Below the pieces are notes generated by a model. The model saw nothing but the letters and a program-made list of their open reading frames with translations. It did not search any database and had not been told where the DNA came from. From Celeribacter halophilus (GTDB lineage: Bacteria; Pseudomonadota; Alphaproteobacteria; Rhodobacterales; Rhodobacteraceae), in NCBI RefSeq assembly GCF_900114135.1, contig NZ_FORY01000002.1, positions 1 through 64,000 of the forward strand: a DNA stretch of 64,000 nucleotides, in the 5' to 3' direction. The translations under genes and the position numbers were made by a program. Each line of letters starts with the position of its first letter. The first letter of the stretch is position 1. Shown piece after piece: positions 51,135-60,982 of the stretch.

Positions 51135-52046
51135 TCAGGCCTTTTCGGAAAACGGGTCTCGCGCGGTGCGCAGTTGCAGGTGCTGGAGGAAGGCCCGTGC
51201 GATTGCTGTGGTCGCGCGGCGTTTCGGGGTCACATAATAGGTGCTGTAGCGGATTTGGGAGGCGAAGGGGCGAAAGACCACGTCCTGTGCGCGATAATGC
51301 ACCACGGGGAAGGGGTTGACGATGGACAGCCCGAGCCCTTCGCGGGCGAGATCGACAGCGGCGAAGGAGGTGGAGACTTCGGCCACCACCCTTGGCTCGC
51401 TCTGGCAGGCCAGCAGCACTTTCTCAAGCTCGGCACGGCGTGCGTGGCGGGGGCTCAGGGCGATGAGCGCCTGTCCGTGGAGGTCTTCGGGGTGGATAAT
51501 CTGTTGATCGGCCAGAACATGCCCGTGCGGCATGGCGCAAACCGCGTGGGAGGTACGAAACGGGGTCAGTCTGACGCCGTCACGCGGCAGTTCGACGCCG
51601 AGGAAGCCGAGATCAAAACGCTCGTCGAGTATGCCGCGGATCACCATATCGGAGGAGGCCACCTCAAGCCCCACAAAGAAATGCGGATTGGCTTTGAGAA
51701 AACTTGCGATGTGATGCACTAGATAGCGGTGCGCATAGGTCGGCGGGGCGATGATCTGAAGCGTTTCTTGCTCCAGTTCCGGCGGCCCTTCCAGCTTTTC
51801 CAAGGCTTCGAATAGCGCATCCAGACGCATGTTGAGTTGCGCGGCCTCATTCGTGGGGCGCAGCATCCGCCCGTCACGTTCAAAGAGAATCCGCCCTGTG
51901 CGCGCCTCCAGACTGGCGATGGACCGGCTCACGGCAGACTGCGACAGCCCCAGACGGTTCGCCGCCTCGGAGGTTGTTCCGCATTCCATCATTGCGCGAA
52001 GTGCCTGATATTCAGGCAAGCTGTGCCAGGTTTTTGGGGGCATCAA
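51135..52046 (-). CDS. LysR-family transcriptional regulator
   Basis: 303 aa. The N-terminal HTH (FRALMECGTTSEAANRLGLS, QSAVSRSIASLEARTGRIL) and a LysR_substrate domain follow. Divergent from the dipeptidase/dipeptide-transport operon with a 112-bp gap holding the palindrome at 52059-52078, so I infer control of that operon. Confidence 0.88.
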   Translation of the reverse strand: MMPPKTWHSLPEYQALRAMMECGTTSEAANRLGLSQSAVSRSIASLEARTGRILFERDGRMLRPTNEAAQLNMRLDALFEALEKLEGPPELEQETLQIIAPPTYAHRYLVHHIASFLKANPHFFVGLEVASSDMVIRGILDERFDLGFLGVELPRDGVRLTPFRTSHAVCAMPHGHVLADQQIIHPEDLHGQALIALSPRHARRAELEKVLLACQSEPRVVAEVSTSFAAVDLAREGLGLSIVNPFPVVHYRAQDVVFRPFASQIRYSTYYVTPKRRATTAIARAFLQHLQLRTARDPFSEKA

Positions 52047-52058
52047 GTATATCCGCTT

Positions 52059-52078
52059 AACTCATAATTATATGAGTT
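52059..52078. promoter_or_regulatory. Palindrome in the LysR/dipeptidase intergenic region
   Basis: AACTCATA-ATTA-TATGAGTT has perfect 8-bp arms. A further TATATGAG half-site lies at 52103-52110. Fits a LysR-type binding site in the divergent promoter region. Confidence 0.55.
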
Positions 52079-52158
52079 ATTATCATATATTTTTTTGTTT
52101 TATATGAGAATTCATTTCCTACTATGATGGGAGAAAGACAAAAGAAAAAGATAATCAT

Positions 52159-53220
52159 ATGCCCTTTGATACAACTCCTCCCGTCTTTGACGGACATAAC
52201 GATGTTTTGTTGAAACTTTACAATGCAGGGGGGCTTGAGGCTGTCGACAGCTTTCTGACCGGTCGCGAGGGCGCGATTGACGCCATCTCCGCCAAGGCGG
52301 GGGGATTCGGCGGCGGGTTCTTTGCGGTCTATGTTCCGTCTCCGGTCGATCGGGAGATGAAGTTCGACCAGATGACGCAGGCGACATATGATATGCCCTT
52401 GCCCGACCCGATTGGCTGGGCGGATGCGATTCCCGTCGTCATGGCGCAGGCCGCGATTCTGTTCGAGTTGGAAAAGCGCGGGGCGCTCAAAATCTGCCGC
52501 AAGGTGCAAGACATTCGCGCGTGCCTGTCGACAGGCAAGATGGCCGCGATCTTCCATATCGAAGGGGCAGAAGGGATTGATCCCGATTTTCACACGCTTG
52601 AGGTGCTGTATCAGGCGGGGCTGCGCTCGCTCGGGCCGGTCTGGAGCCGTTCGACCATTTTCGGACACGGCGTGCCCTTCCGCTACCCCAGCACCGGCGA
52701 CACCGGTCCGGGGCTGACCGAAGCCGGAAAGCGGTTGGTGCGGGCCTGCAACGAGATGGGGATCATGATTGATCTGTCCCATCTCAACGAGGCGGGGTTC
52801 TGGGATGTGGCGAAGCTCTCGGATGCCCCGCTTGTGGCCACGCATTCGAACGCCTACGCGATTTGCCCGCACAGCCGGAACCTCACTGACAAACAGCTGG
52901 CGGCCATTCGCGAGAGTGACGGGATGGTCGGGTTGAACTTCGCCGTGGCGTTTCTGCGCGATGACGGACGTATGGTGCCGGATGTTCCACTGGAACAGAT
53001 GCTGCGGCACCTCGACCACCTAATTGAACATCTGGGCGAAGATCGGGTGGGGTTGGGCTCCGACTATGACGGGGCCGTTGTGCCGCCGGACCTGACGACA
53101 TGTGCGGGCCTGCCCAAATTGAGACAGGCCATGGCACAACACGGATATGACGCGGCGTTGATTGCCAAGCTGTGTCATGAAAACTGGTTGCGTGTTCTGG
53201 GCAAAATCTGGAAAAAATAG
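52159..53220 (+). CDS. Membrane dipeptidase (peptidase M19)
   Basis: 353 aa zinc dipeptidase. Metal-site motifs are PVFDGHNDVLLKLY (His-x-Asp), HIEGAEGID (Glu), DLSHLNE (His), ATHSNAYAICPHSRN (His) and GLGSDYDGAV (Asp). First gene of the dipeptide-use operon; hydrolyses dipeptides brought in by the DppABCDF system. No signal peptide is visible, so it may act in the cytoplasm. Confidence 0.93.
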   Translation: MPFDTTPPVFDGHNDVLLKLYNAGGLEAVDSFLTGREGAIDAISAKAGGFGGGFFAVYVPSPVDREMKFDQMTQATYDMPLPDPIGWADAIPVVMAQAAILFELEKRGALKICRKVQDIRACLSTGKMAAIFHIEGAEGIDPDFHTLEVLYQAGLRSLGPVWSRSTIFGHGVPFRYPSTGDTGPGLTEAGKRLVRACNEMGIMIDLSHLNEAGFWDVAKLSDAPLVATHSNAYAICPHSRNLTDKQLAAIRESDGMVGLNFAVAFLRDDGRMVPDVPLEQMLRHLDHLIEHLGEDRVGLGSDYDGAVVPPDLTTCAGLPKLRQAMAQHGYDAALIAKLCHENWLRVLGKIWKK

Positions 53221-53267
53221 TCAGATATCAGAATGCGTTAAATATAATTTAACAGGAGAGATGAAAT

Positions 53268-54863
53268 ATGAATGTCATGAATCGATTGCTTTGTGGTGCG
53301 GCCCTTGGCCTTGCCGTCAGCGTGAGTTCCGTTGGCGCTTGGGCCGAGACGCCTGCCAATATGTTGGTGATTGCGAACCGTATTGACGATGTAACCACAT
53401 TGGATCCGGCGGAAAGCTTTGAATTCGCCGGCGCGGACATTAGCCGCAACGTCTACAACCGCCTTGTGTATCTCGACCCGCTTGATCTGGAAGCAGGTTA
53501 CAAACCCGATCTGGCGGAAAGCTGGGAAGTGTCCGAGGATGGCAAGACAATCACCTTCACCATGCGCGAAGGGGTGACCTTCCAGTCCGGCAATCCGGTG
53601 CGTGCAGAAGATGCGGCGTTTTCGCTCCAGCGTGCGGTCATTCTGAACAAGACACCGGCGTTCATCCTGTCGCAATTCGGCTTCACCCCTGAAAACGTGG
53701 AAGAAATGATCCGCGTCGAAGATGGCAAGCTCCTGATCACGACGGATAAGAAATACGCCACATCCTTTATCCTCAACTGTCTGACCGCCACCATCGGCGG
53801 GATCGTCGACAAAGAGGAAGTCATGGCCCATGAGGTCGATGGCGATATGGGCAACACATGGCTCAAAACCAATACTGCGGGCTCGGGGCCTTACAAGCTG
53901 GACAGCTGGAAGCCCAACGAAAGCGTGTCCATGTCCGCCTATGAGGACTATTACGGCGGTGCTCCGGAAATGAAACGCGTGATCGTGCGCCACGTTCAGG
54001 AAAGCGCGTCGCAGCGTCTGCTTCTGGAGCGCGGTGACATTGATATCGCCCGTAACCTGAACCCCGAAGACATTGCGGGTCTGGCCGATAACGAGGACAT
54101 CAAGGTCGTTGACGAACTCAAGGGCCGTCTGATGTATCTGGCGCTTAATGGCAAGCACCCGGAATTGTCCAAGCCGGAAGTGCGCGAAGCTTTCAAATAT
54201 CTCGTTGATTACGAAGGCATGGTGAACAGCTTCCTGAACGGTCAGTATACGATCCACCAGAACTTCCTGCCGGCGACCTACCTCGGGGCAACGAACGAGA
54301 ACCCGTTCTCGCTCGACCTCGAAAAAGCCAAGGCGCTTCTTGCCGAGGCCGGTGTTGACGGACTGGAAATCGAAGTCGGTGTGCGTGAGGCGCAGGAGCG
54401 TATCGAGATCGCCCAGTCGCTGCAAAACACCTTGGGGCAGGTGGGGATCAAGCTCAACATCACCGTTGGCACCGCGAAACAGATCCTTGCCCGCTACCGT
54501 GCCCGCGATCTGGACGTCTACCTCGGCGCATGGGGGCCGGATTATCCTGATCCGCAAACCAACGCAGGCACCTTTGCCTATAACCCCGACAACAGCGACG
54601 AAGCCAATGCCACGGGTCTTCTGGCATGGCGGACCGCTTGGTATCCGGGTGATCTGAACGAACAGGTCGAAGCCGCCGTGACGGAGACGGATCGCGAGGC
54701 ACGGATCAAGATGTATGAGGACATGCAGGCCGAATTCCGCGAAACGTCGCCCTTTGTCGTCATGTTCCAGCAGATCGAACAATCGGCCATGCAGGAGAAT
54801 GTCACCAATTTCTCCACCGGTCAGGCTGTGACGGCTGCTGCATACTGGCAGGTGACCAAGTAA
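53268..54863 (+). CDS. dppA: Dipeptide-binding protein DppA
   Basis: 531 aa SBP_bac_5 receptor. Signal peptide with cleavage near AVSVSSVGAWAETP. Typical segments are TLDPAESFEFAGADISRNVY, LAESWEVSEDGKTITFTMRE, AYEDYYGGAP and YLGAWGPDYPDPQTNAGTFAY. Periplasmic; delivers peptides to DppBC. Confidence 0.92.
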   Translation: MNVMNRLLCGAALGLAVSVSSVGAWAETPANMLVIANRIDDVTTLDPAESFEFAGADISRNVYNRLVYLDPLDLEAGYKPDLAESWEVSEDGKTITFTMREGVTFQSGNPVRAEDAAFSLQRAVILNKTPAFILSQFGFTPENVEEMIRVEDGKLLITTDKKYATSFILNCLTATIGGIVDKEEVMAHEVDGDMGNTWLKTNTAGSGPYKLDSWKPNESVSMSAYEDYYGGAPEMKRVIVRHVQESASQRLLLERGDIDIARNLNPEDIAGLADNEDIKVVDELKGRLMYLALNGKHPELSKPEVREAFKYLVDYEGMVNSFLNGQYTIHQNFLPATYLGATNENPFSLDLEKAKALLAEAGVDGLEIEVGVREAQERIEIAQSLQNTLGQVGIKLNITVGTAKQILARYRARDLDVYLGAWGPDYPDPQTNAGTFAYNPDNSDEANATGLLAWRTAWYPGDLNEQVEAAVTETDREARIKMYEDMQAEFRETSPFVVMFQQIEQSAMQENVTNFSTGQAVTAAAYWQVTK

Positions 54864-55937
54864 ATGTCCGTGAACGACATCTCGAAGGGGAGGCGCCCGA
54901 AGCGGGCGCCTCTCTCTCATAGCCTGTGGCCCACGCTCAAAACCGTCTTGCGCACCCTCGGGTCCGTTGCGGTGACGCTTTTGGGGCTTTTGTTCATCAC
55001 CTTTATCATCGGTCGCGTCATGCCGATCGATCCGGTTTTGTCCATCGTTGGTGAACGGGCATCGCAAGAGACCTATGACGCTGTCTATCATCAGCTCGGT
55101 CTCGACAAGCCGCTGCTTGTCCAGTTTTTCTATTACCTATGGGACGTGCTGCATCTCGATTTCGGAACGTCGCTGCTGAATGCGCGTCCGGTGTCTGAAG
55201 ACATTGCCCGCGTTTTCCCAGCAACGCTTGAACTGGCCTCTCTGGGCATCGTGTTCGGCGTTGTGATCGGTGTGCCTCTGGGTGTTCTGGCCGCCGTGCG
55301 CAAAGGGTCGTGGATCGACCAGATCGCCCGTGTCGTTGCGCTCGTCGGGTATTCCATGCCGATTTTCTGGCTGGGCCTGATGGGTCTTCTGATCTTTTAC
55401 GGCATTCTGGGCTGGGTCGGAGGGCCGGGGCGTGTGGGTATTTTCTATGTCGATATCGTGCCGACCGTGACGGGGATGATCCTTGTGGACAGTCTGCTTG
55501 ATAGCAATATCGACGTGTTCAAGGATGCTTTCAGCCACATCATCCTTCCGGCCTCGCTGCTGGGCTATTATTCGCTGGCCTACATCAGCCGCATGACGCG
55601 CTCTTTCATGCTCGAACAGATGAGCGCCGAATATATCACGACCGCGCGGGTCAAAGGCATGTCGGAATGGGATGTGATCTGGAAACATGCGTTCAAGAAC
55701 ATCCGCGTGCAGCTGATCACTGTGATTGCACTGAGCTATGCAGGGCTACTGGAAGGTTCGGTGCTGACCGAGATCATCTTTAGCTGGCCGGGCATCGGCA
55801 GCTACATCACCACTGCGCTTCTGAGTGCGGATATGAACGCGGTTCTGGGGGGCACGGTGGTCGTGGGCCTGATCTTTATCCTGCTCAATATATTCTCCGA
55901 TCTGCTCTACAAGATCTTCGATCCGAGGGCGAAATAA
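54864..55937 (+). CDS. dppB: Dipeptide ABC permease DppB
   Basis: 357 aa, directly after dppA. About six transmembrane helices, N-terminal TM LGSVAVTLLGLLFITFIIGR, and the permease EAA-like region EYITTARVKGMSEWDVIWKHAFKN. N-terminus longer than usual by about 25 residues. Overlaps dppC by one base. Confidence 0.92.
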   Translation: MSVNDISKGRRPKRAPLSHSLWPTLKTVLRTLGSVAVTLLGLLFITFIIGRVMPIDPVLSIVGERASQETYDAVYHQLGLDKPLLVQFFYYLWDVLHLDFGTSLLNARPVSEDIARVFPATLELASLGIVFGVVIGVPLGVLAAVRKGSWIDQIARVVALVGYSMPIFWLGLMGLLIFYGILGWVGGPGRVGIFYVDIVPTVTGMILVDSLLDSNIDVFKDAFSHIILPASLLGYYSLAYISRMTRSFMLEQMSAEYITTARVKGMSEWDVIWKHAFKNIRVQLITVIALSYAGLLEGSVLTEIIFSWPGIGSYITTALLSADMNAVLGGTVVVGLIFILLNIFSDLLYKIFDPRAK

Positions 55938-56848
55938 TGTCAGATACACAAAGTCTTAGGGCCTGGCTGCTCACCGAGACGCCGACCTCGCGCCGACATG
56001 CGAAACTCTCGGCGCTCTATCATGGATGGTTGTCCTTCCGTTCGAACACGATGGCCATGATCGGATTGCTGATCCTTGTGGCGCTGGTGCTGATCGCAGT
56101 GTTGGCACCGTGGTTGTCGCCGCATGACCCGTTCGAGCAGAACCTTGGCCAGCGCCTCTTGCCGCTGGGCAGCGAGGGTCATGTATTCGGCACAGACAGT
56201 CTTGGCCGCGATATCCTGTCCCGCCTGATCTACGGCTCGCGGATCACGCTCTACATCGTGGCTCTGGTCGCCTTGATCGCGCCGGTGGTCGGGCTTCTGG
56301 TCGGCACGGTGTCGGGATATGTCGGCGGCTGGGTCGATACGGTCCTGATGCGGATCACCGATATCTTTCTGGCCTTCCCACGTCTTGTCCTTGCGCTGGC
56401 TTTTGTGGCCGCACTCGGGGCAGGCATCGAAAACGCGGTGATCGCGATTTCCCTGACGGCATGGCCTCCCTATGCACGGATTGCGCGGGCGGAGACGCTC
56501 ACCATCCGGTCGTCGGACTATATCGCCGCCATCAAACTTCAGGGCGCAAGCGCGCTGCGGATTATCACCAAACACATCTGGCCGCTGTGCATCTCGTCCT
56601 TGATCGTGCGGGTGACGCTCGACATGGCGGGGATCATCCTCGCGGCGGCGGGGCTCGGTTTTCTCGGCCTTGGCGCACAGCCGCCCAGCCCGGAATGGGG
56701 CGCGATGATTTCCGAAGGACGCCGGTTCATCCTTGATCACTGGTGGGTTGCCACCATGCCGGGGCTTGCCATTTTCACAGTTTCGCTGGCCTTCAACCTC
56801 TTGGGCGATGGTCTGCGCGATGTTCTTGATCCGAAAGCAGGTGACTGA
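55937..56848 (+). CDS. dppC: Dipeptide ABC permease DppC
   Basis: 303 aa. The N-terminal OppC_N segment and TM MAMIGLLILVALVLIAVLAPW are followed by FGTDSLGRDILSRLIYGSRI and the coupling region SSDYIAAIKLQGASALRII. Overlaps dppD by one base. Confidence 0.92.
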   Translation: MSDTQSLRAWLLTETPTSRRHAKLSALYHGWLSFRSNTMAMIGLLILVALVLIAVLAPWLSPHDPFEQNLGQRLLPLGSEGHVFGTDSLGRDILSRLIYGSRITLYIVALVALIAPVVGLLVGTVSGYVGGWVDTVLMRITDIFLAFPRLVLALAFVAALGAGIENAVIAISLTAWPPYARIARAETLTIRSSDYIAAIKLQGASALRIITKHIWPLCISSLIVRVTLDMAGIILAAAGLGFLGLGAQPPSPEWGAMISEGRRFILDHWWVATMPGLAIFTVSLAFNLLGDGLRDVLDPKAGD

Positions 56849-57705
56849 TGTCCACGCTTCTTGATGTTGAAAACCTTTGGGTGAAATTTCCCACCCGCAA
56901 TGGCGTCTTTGATGCGGTGCGCGGCGTGTCCTTCACGCTCGGACGCGAGCGGCTCGGGATTGTCGGGGAGAGTGGCTCGGGCAAATCCATGACCGGACGC
57001 GCCATTTTGCGCCTGATCCGTGCGCCGGGGATGGTCGAGGCCGATCATATCTCTCTGGAGGGGCAGGACCTGCTCAAGATGAGCGAAAAAGAAATGCGGG
57101 ACGTGCGGGGCCAGCGGATCAGCATGGTCATGCAGGACCCGAAATTCTCGCTCAATCCGGTGATGACCATCGGGGATCAGATCATGGAGGCCTATCGGCT
57201 CCACACCAACGCGTCGAAATCGGTGGCCTATACGAAATCCGTCGAGATGCTCGAAGCCGTGTCGATCCGTGATCCCGAACGCGTGATGCGGGCCTATCCG
57301 CATGAGATGTCGGGGGGGATGGGGCAGAGGATCATGATTGCCATGATGCTGATCCCGAACCCCGAAATCCTCATTGCGGACGAACCGACCTCGGCTCTGG
57401 ATGTGTCGGTGCAGCGTCAGGTGCTCGATATCATGGACCGTCTCGTCAAGGAGCGCGGCATGGGGCTGATCTTTATCAGCCATGACTTGAACCTTGTCTC
57501 CGACTTCTGCGACCGCGTGCTGATTATGTATGCGGGCCGGATTGTCGAGGTCTGCGAGGCGGACAAGCTCCACGAGGCGAAACACCCCTATACGCGCGGG
57601 CTTTTGAATTCCCTGCCGCGTCTGGACAAGCCCCGCGACCGGCTTGAAGTCTTGCAACGCGACCCTGCGTGGTCCGAAGCCCCGAGTGTGAGTGGACGGA
57701 TATGA
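56848..57705 (+). CDS. dppD: Dipeptide ABC ATPase DppD
   Basis: 285 aa. Walker A GESGSGKSMTG, signature EMSGGMGQRIMIAM and Walker B ILIADEPTSALDVS. Shorter than DppD of E. coli: only a trace of the C-terminal oligo-peptide HPY domain (KHPYTRGLLNSLPRLD). Overlaps dppF by ATGA. Confidence 0.9.
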   Translation: MSTLLDVENLWVKFPTRNGVFDAVRGVSFTLGRERLGIVGESGSGKSMTGRAILRLIRAPGMVEADHISLEGQDLLKMSEKEMRDVRGQRISMVMQDPKFSLNPVMTIGDQIMEAYRLHTNASKSVAYTKSVEMLEAVSIRDPERVMRAYPHEMSGGMGQRIMIAMMLIPNPEILIADEPTSALDVSVQRQVLDIMDRLVKERGMGLIFISHDLNLVSDFCDRVLIMYAGRIVEVCEADKLHEAKHPYTRGLLNSLPRLDKPRDRLEVLQRDPAWSEAPSVSGRI

Positions 57706-58442
57706 ATATGCTCGAAATCAAAGACCTGAACGTCTGGTTTGGCCACAGCCACAATCGGGTGAATGCCGTCAAAGGGGCGACTTTTTCGGTGGCTGAAGGG
57801 GAGAGCTTTGGCCTTGTCGGGGAAAGTGGGTCCGGAAAATCGACCATTTTGCGCGCCATCACGGGACTGGCGGGTCAATGGTCGGGCGAGATCAGCGTCA
57901 ACGGGATGCAACTGGGCAAGAAACGCGAGAAGAGTTTCTACAAGACTGTGCAGATGGTGTTTCAGGACCCCTATGCCTCGCTTCATCCGCGCCATTCGGT
58001 CGATCAGGTCTTGGGAGAAACCCTGTCGCTGCACGGGTTCCGTGACCTCGACGCGCGTGTGGTCAAGCTTCTGGACGATGTGGGGCTGGGGCAGAAATTC
58101 CGCTTCCGCTATCCGCACCAACTGTCCGGCGGGCAACGGCAACGTGTCGCCATCGCACGGGCGCTCGCACCGGAGCCCAAGCTCTTGCTGCTGGACGAGC
58201 CGACCTCGGCGCTGGATGTGTCGGTGCAGGCCGAGATTCTCAACCTTCTGGTTGATCTGCGCAAGGACCGGGGCCTGACCTATGTGATGGTCTCGCATGA
58301 CCTTTCCGTCGTGGGGCATATGTGTGACCGGCTGGCCGTGATGAAAAGCGGGGAAATTGTCGAGATCCTGAATGTCGCAGAGTTGCGGCAACTCAAAGCG
58401 CAGCATCCCTATTCACAGGAACTGCTGCAAGCCTCCCTCTGA
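57702..58442 (+). CDS. dppF: Dipeptide ABC ATPase DppF
   Basis: 246 aa, starting MNMLEIKDLNVWFG. Walker A GESGSGKSTIL, signature LSGGQRQRVAIAR, Walker B LLLDEPTSALDVS. Lacks the long C-terminal extension of typical DppF. Last gene of the operon, followed by a terminator. Confidence 0.9.
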   Translation: MNMLEIKDLNVWFGHSHNRVNAVKGATFSVAEGESFGLVGESGSGKSTILRAITGLAGQWSGEISVNGMQLGKKREKSFYKTVQMVFQDPYASLHPRHSVDQVLGETLSLHGFRDLDARVVKLLDDVGLGQKFRFRYPHQLSGGQRQRVAIARALAPEPKLLLLDEPTSALDVSVQAEILNLLVDLRKDRGLTYVMVSHDLSVVGHMCDRLAVMKSGEIVEILNVAELRQLKAQHPYSQELLQASL

Positions 58443-58461
58443 GCGGGGTGGCTTGGCAATT

Positions 58462-58491
58462 AGGGCGGGGTGAGCAACTCCGCCCTTTCTT
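58462..58491 (+). terminator. Rho-independent terminator of the dpp operon
   Basis: Stem AGGGCGG / CCGCCCT with an 11-nt loop, then TTTCTT. Located 20 bp after dppF. Confidence 0.75.
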
Positions 58492-58625
58492 AAACAGACA
58501 TGCCATTCGTCCACAAAATTGTGATGGAATACATGTCTCGTCATTTCCGTCCTTCTGTGGCACATGCCTGATGTTACCGCGTTGAATGTATTGATCATTC
58601 CCGATTCATCGCCGCGTCATCAAGG

Positions 58626-59855
58626 ATGGAACAGAGTGATATGAATGTCGAACAACCAAGATTGGGGCGGCGCGGCACGCTGACGTTGCTGATTGTTCTG
58701 GGGGCCTTCCCGCCACTGACGATGGACCTTTACCTGCCTGCGCTGCCGCATATGGCGGATACCTTCGCAACCAGTCACGCCATGATCAACCTGACCCTCG
58801 GGGCCTATATGGTCGCCTTTTCGGTCGGGATGTTGTTCTGGGGCCCGCTGAGCGAAAGGACTGGGCGCAAGCCGATCCTGTTCACGGCCCTTGCAATCTA
58901 CATCATTTCCAGCCTGCTCTGTGCCCTGTCCTCCAGCGTCGAAGGCTTGATTGCCTTTCGCACTGTGCAAGGGCTTTCCGGCGGTGGGGTGACGGTTGTC
59001 GGCACGTCGATTGTCAAGGATATGTTCGACGGGCGTGAACGCGAAAAGGTCATGGCAACGGTCATGTCTCTGGTCATCATTGCCCCTATGGTCGCGCCGG
59101 TGCTTGGCGCCTTTCTGTTGAAGGTGGCGTCATGGCACGCGATGTTTGTTGTCCTTGCTCTGTTTGCCTGTGTCGCGGGCGGGCTTGTGATGCTCTTTCG
59201 TGAAACCGTCGAGGAAAAATCCACCGCCCCGATCCTGAAATCATGGAACCGTTTGGGCGTGGTCCTCAAGAACCCGCATTTTGCCTATCTGCTTTTGCTG
59301 TTCTCGCTGGTGCCCATGTGCCTGACCGCCTTCATCGGCAGCGCGGCCTATGTCTATATCGACGGGTTTGGCATGTCGGAGCAGACCTTCAGTTCCATCT
59401 TTGCCTTCAACGCGGTCTGCGCGGCGGTCGGTCCGTCTCTCTACCTGCGGCTCTCGCGCCGGATTCCGGTGCAGACGATCATCCTCGGCTGTTTCCTTGT
59501 GGTGGTGGTCGCGGGGGCAACGATGCTGTCGGTCGGCAGGCTCGCGCCGTGGATATTTGCCGCACTGGCCGCCATGACGACCATCGCGGTGATCGTTGTG
59601 CGTGTGCCGGGGGCAAACCTGTTGCTGGATCAGCAGACAACGGACACCGGCTCTGCGGCGGCCCTGATCCAGTTCAGCGGCACCATGATGGGCGCGGCGG
59701 CGGTGCAGATCGTCTCGGCCAATGCCCATGACCTGATCCGCAACTATGGTCTTTTGTTGATGATCATCGGCACCTCCTGCGCGACGCTGTGGCTGATCGT
59801 GCGACATCGGCCTTTTGTGACAGATGTGCTTCCGCAGAACAGGGGCGCGGATTGA
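58626..59855 (+). CDS. Bcr/CflA-type MFS drug exporter
   Basis: 409 aa with about 12 hydrophobic helices. Bcr/CflA features are LPALPHMADTFATSHAMINL, the MFS motif A region WGPLSERTGRKPILFTAL, and VAPVLGAFLLKVASWHAMF. Exports small drugs or metabolites across the inner membrane using the proton gradient. Start may be 58641. Nothing ties it to neighbours. Confidence 0.87.
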   Translation: MEQSDMNVEQPRLGRRGTLTLLIVLGAFPPLTMDLYLPALPHMADTFATSHAMINLTLGAYMVAFSVGMLFWGPLSERTGRKPILFTALAIYIISSLLCALSSSVEGLIAFRTVQGLSGGGVTVVGTSIVKDMFDGREREKVMATVMSLVIIAPMVAPVLGAFLLKVASWHAMFVVLALFACVAGGLVMLFRETVEEKSTAPILKSWNRLGVVLKNPHFAYLLLLFSLVPMCLTAFIGSAAYVYIDGFGMSEQTFSSIFAFNAVCAAVGPSLYLRLSRRIPVQTIILGCFLVVVVAGATMLSVGRLAPWIFAALAAMTTIAVIVVRVPGANLLLDQQTTDTGSAAALIQFSGTMMGAAAVQIVSANAHDLIRNYGLLLMIIGTSCATLWLIVRHRPFVTDVLPQNRGAD

Positions 59856-59941
59856 CGGGGTGCGGAAGGCATCCTTGATGATCTTCCCGCCTCATAGCGC
59901 CACCCGATATGGCGCCGGGTCTTATGTGCAGGACATATAAA

Positions 59942-59971
59942 AATGCCGCAGGGGGGGGGACCTGCGGCATT
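59942..59971. terminator. Bidirectional terminator between the MFS and bicupin genes
   Basis: Perfect 11-bp stem AATGCCGCAGG / CCTGCGGCATT with an 8-nt loop. The minus strand continues TTTTTATA, the plus strand TGTTTCG. Terminates two convergent genes. Confidence 0.85.
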
Positions 59972-59994
59972 GTTTCGTTTCTGGTCGCGCGCGA

Positions 59995-60942
59995 TTAGAG
60001 CGCTTCGAATTTGACCGTTTCCGGTTCGGCCGTGCCGACGACATACCAGACAGTGGCATGGCCTGCGCCGTTGTTGCGGAACCAGTGTTTGCGGCCTGCG
60101 GGGGTTTGCACCAGATCGCGGGGGCCGAGTTCGACTTCGACGGTTTCGCCATCTTCTTCCCAGCCGACAATCAGGGAACCTTCGAGCACGAGGAAGGCGT
60201 CTTCGACATCGCGGGAGAAGGGTTTGACGCCCACACGGGACGGCACGCCGAGCATCTCCTTGCGGCAGGTGTCGGTTTCAACGCCGCCCGGACCACAGTA
60301 GATTTTACGGGTGAAACCGGCGTCTTCCCAATGGGTCTCCAGTTCGGAGTGGCGCACGACATATTTCGTCATGAGCTTTTGCAGCGGGTGATCGCCCTCA
60401 GGGTCGAATTTGAGGGTTTTGCCCGGCTCCGCGCCAAAGGTCCGTGCCAGTTCGGGGGCGCAATCTTTCGGGTGGTAGTGATAGACTGGCGGCAGGGGTT
60501 TGCCCACATCGACAGAGATCGACATCATCACAGGCTCGACGCCATCCACGCGGAAACCGTGACCGATTTCGCGGGCATTGAGGATCATGTCTTTCGGGCC
60601 GAGGTTCACTTCGACCACTTCGCCGTCTTTCTCCCAACCGACGATCAGAGCGCCGTTGATGATGAGAAAGCTCTCTTCGATCTCGTGGCTGTGACAGGCG
60701 GCGTAGCGTCCGGGCTCTTTGTAGATGAGCGACAGGGTGAAATGTTCGGGTTTGAGCGTGCTGGTGTCGCCGACTTTCGGAGAACCGCCAGCGCCGATGT
60801 AGCGCATCTGGGCGCGGGCCAGATCATCATAGCCGACATTCGAGGGGAAGGCTTTCCAGTCGAACTTTTTGTCGGTGAAGCGACCGGTGTGCGCTTTGAG
60901 CGCATCTGCAAGCGTTGCGAAGTCCTTATCTTGTACAGTCAT
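59995..60942 (-). CDS. Bicupin protein of unknown substrate
   Basis: 315 aa with two cupin_2 domains: HSHEIEESFLIINGALIVGW (about 85-150) and DVEDAFLVLEGSLIVGWEED (about 240-300). The first keeps a His-x-His metal motif; the second has fewer His. Possibly a dioxygenase- or isomerase-like enzyme or a sensor. It is flanked by a divergent IclR gene, with an IclR-type palindrome at 60971-60982 between them. Not gentisate dioxygenase by sequence that I can see. Confidence 0.75.
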   Translation of the reverse strand: MTVQDKDFATLADALKAHTGRFTDKKFDWKAFPSNVGYDDLARAQMRYIGAGGSPKVGDTSTLKPEHFTLSLIYKEPGRYAACHSHEIEESFLIINGALIVGWEKDGEVVEVNLGPKDMILNAREIGHGFRVDGVEPVMMSISVDVGKPLPPVYHYHPKDCAPELARTFGAEPGKTLKFDPEGDHPLQKLMTKYVVRHSELETHWEDAGFTRKIYCGPGGVETDTCRKEMLGVPSRVGVKPFSRDVEDAFLVLEGSLIVGWEEDGETVEVELGPRDLVQTPAGRKHWFRNNGAGHATVWYVVGTAEPETVKFEAL

Positions 60943-60970
60943 GTGCGTGATCCTCTGAGCTGTTGGTGGC

Positions 60971-60982
60971 GGAAATTTTTCC
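60971..60982. promoter_or_regulatory. IclR-type palindrome upstream of the bicupin gene
   Basis: GGAAATTTTTCC has arms GGAAA / TTTCC around TT, close to the IclR consensus TGGAAA-N-TTTCCA. A second motif, the perfect palindrome GCCTATAGGC, lies at 61049-61058. Both are in the divergent promoter between the bicupin and IclR genes. Confidence 0.5.

Noticed and set aside
53238-55091. 617-codon open frame on the minus strand
   Set aside because: Antisense shadow of dppA; no ribosome binding site or domain.
55940-57657. Long minus-strand frames across dppC and dppD
   Set aside because: Shadows of the permease and ATPase genes; charged, low-complexity translations.
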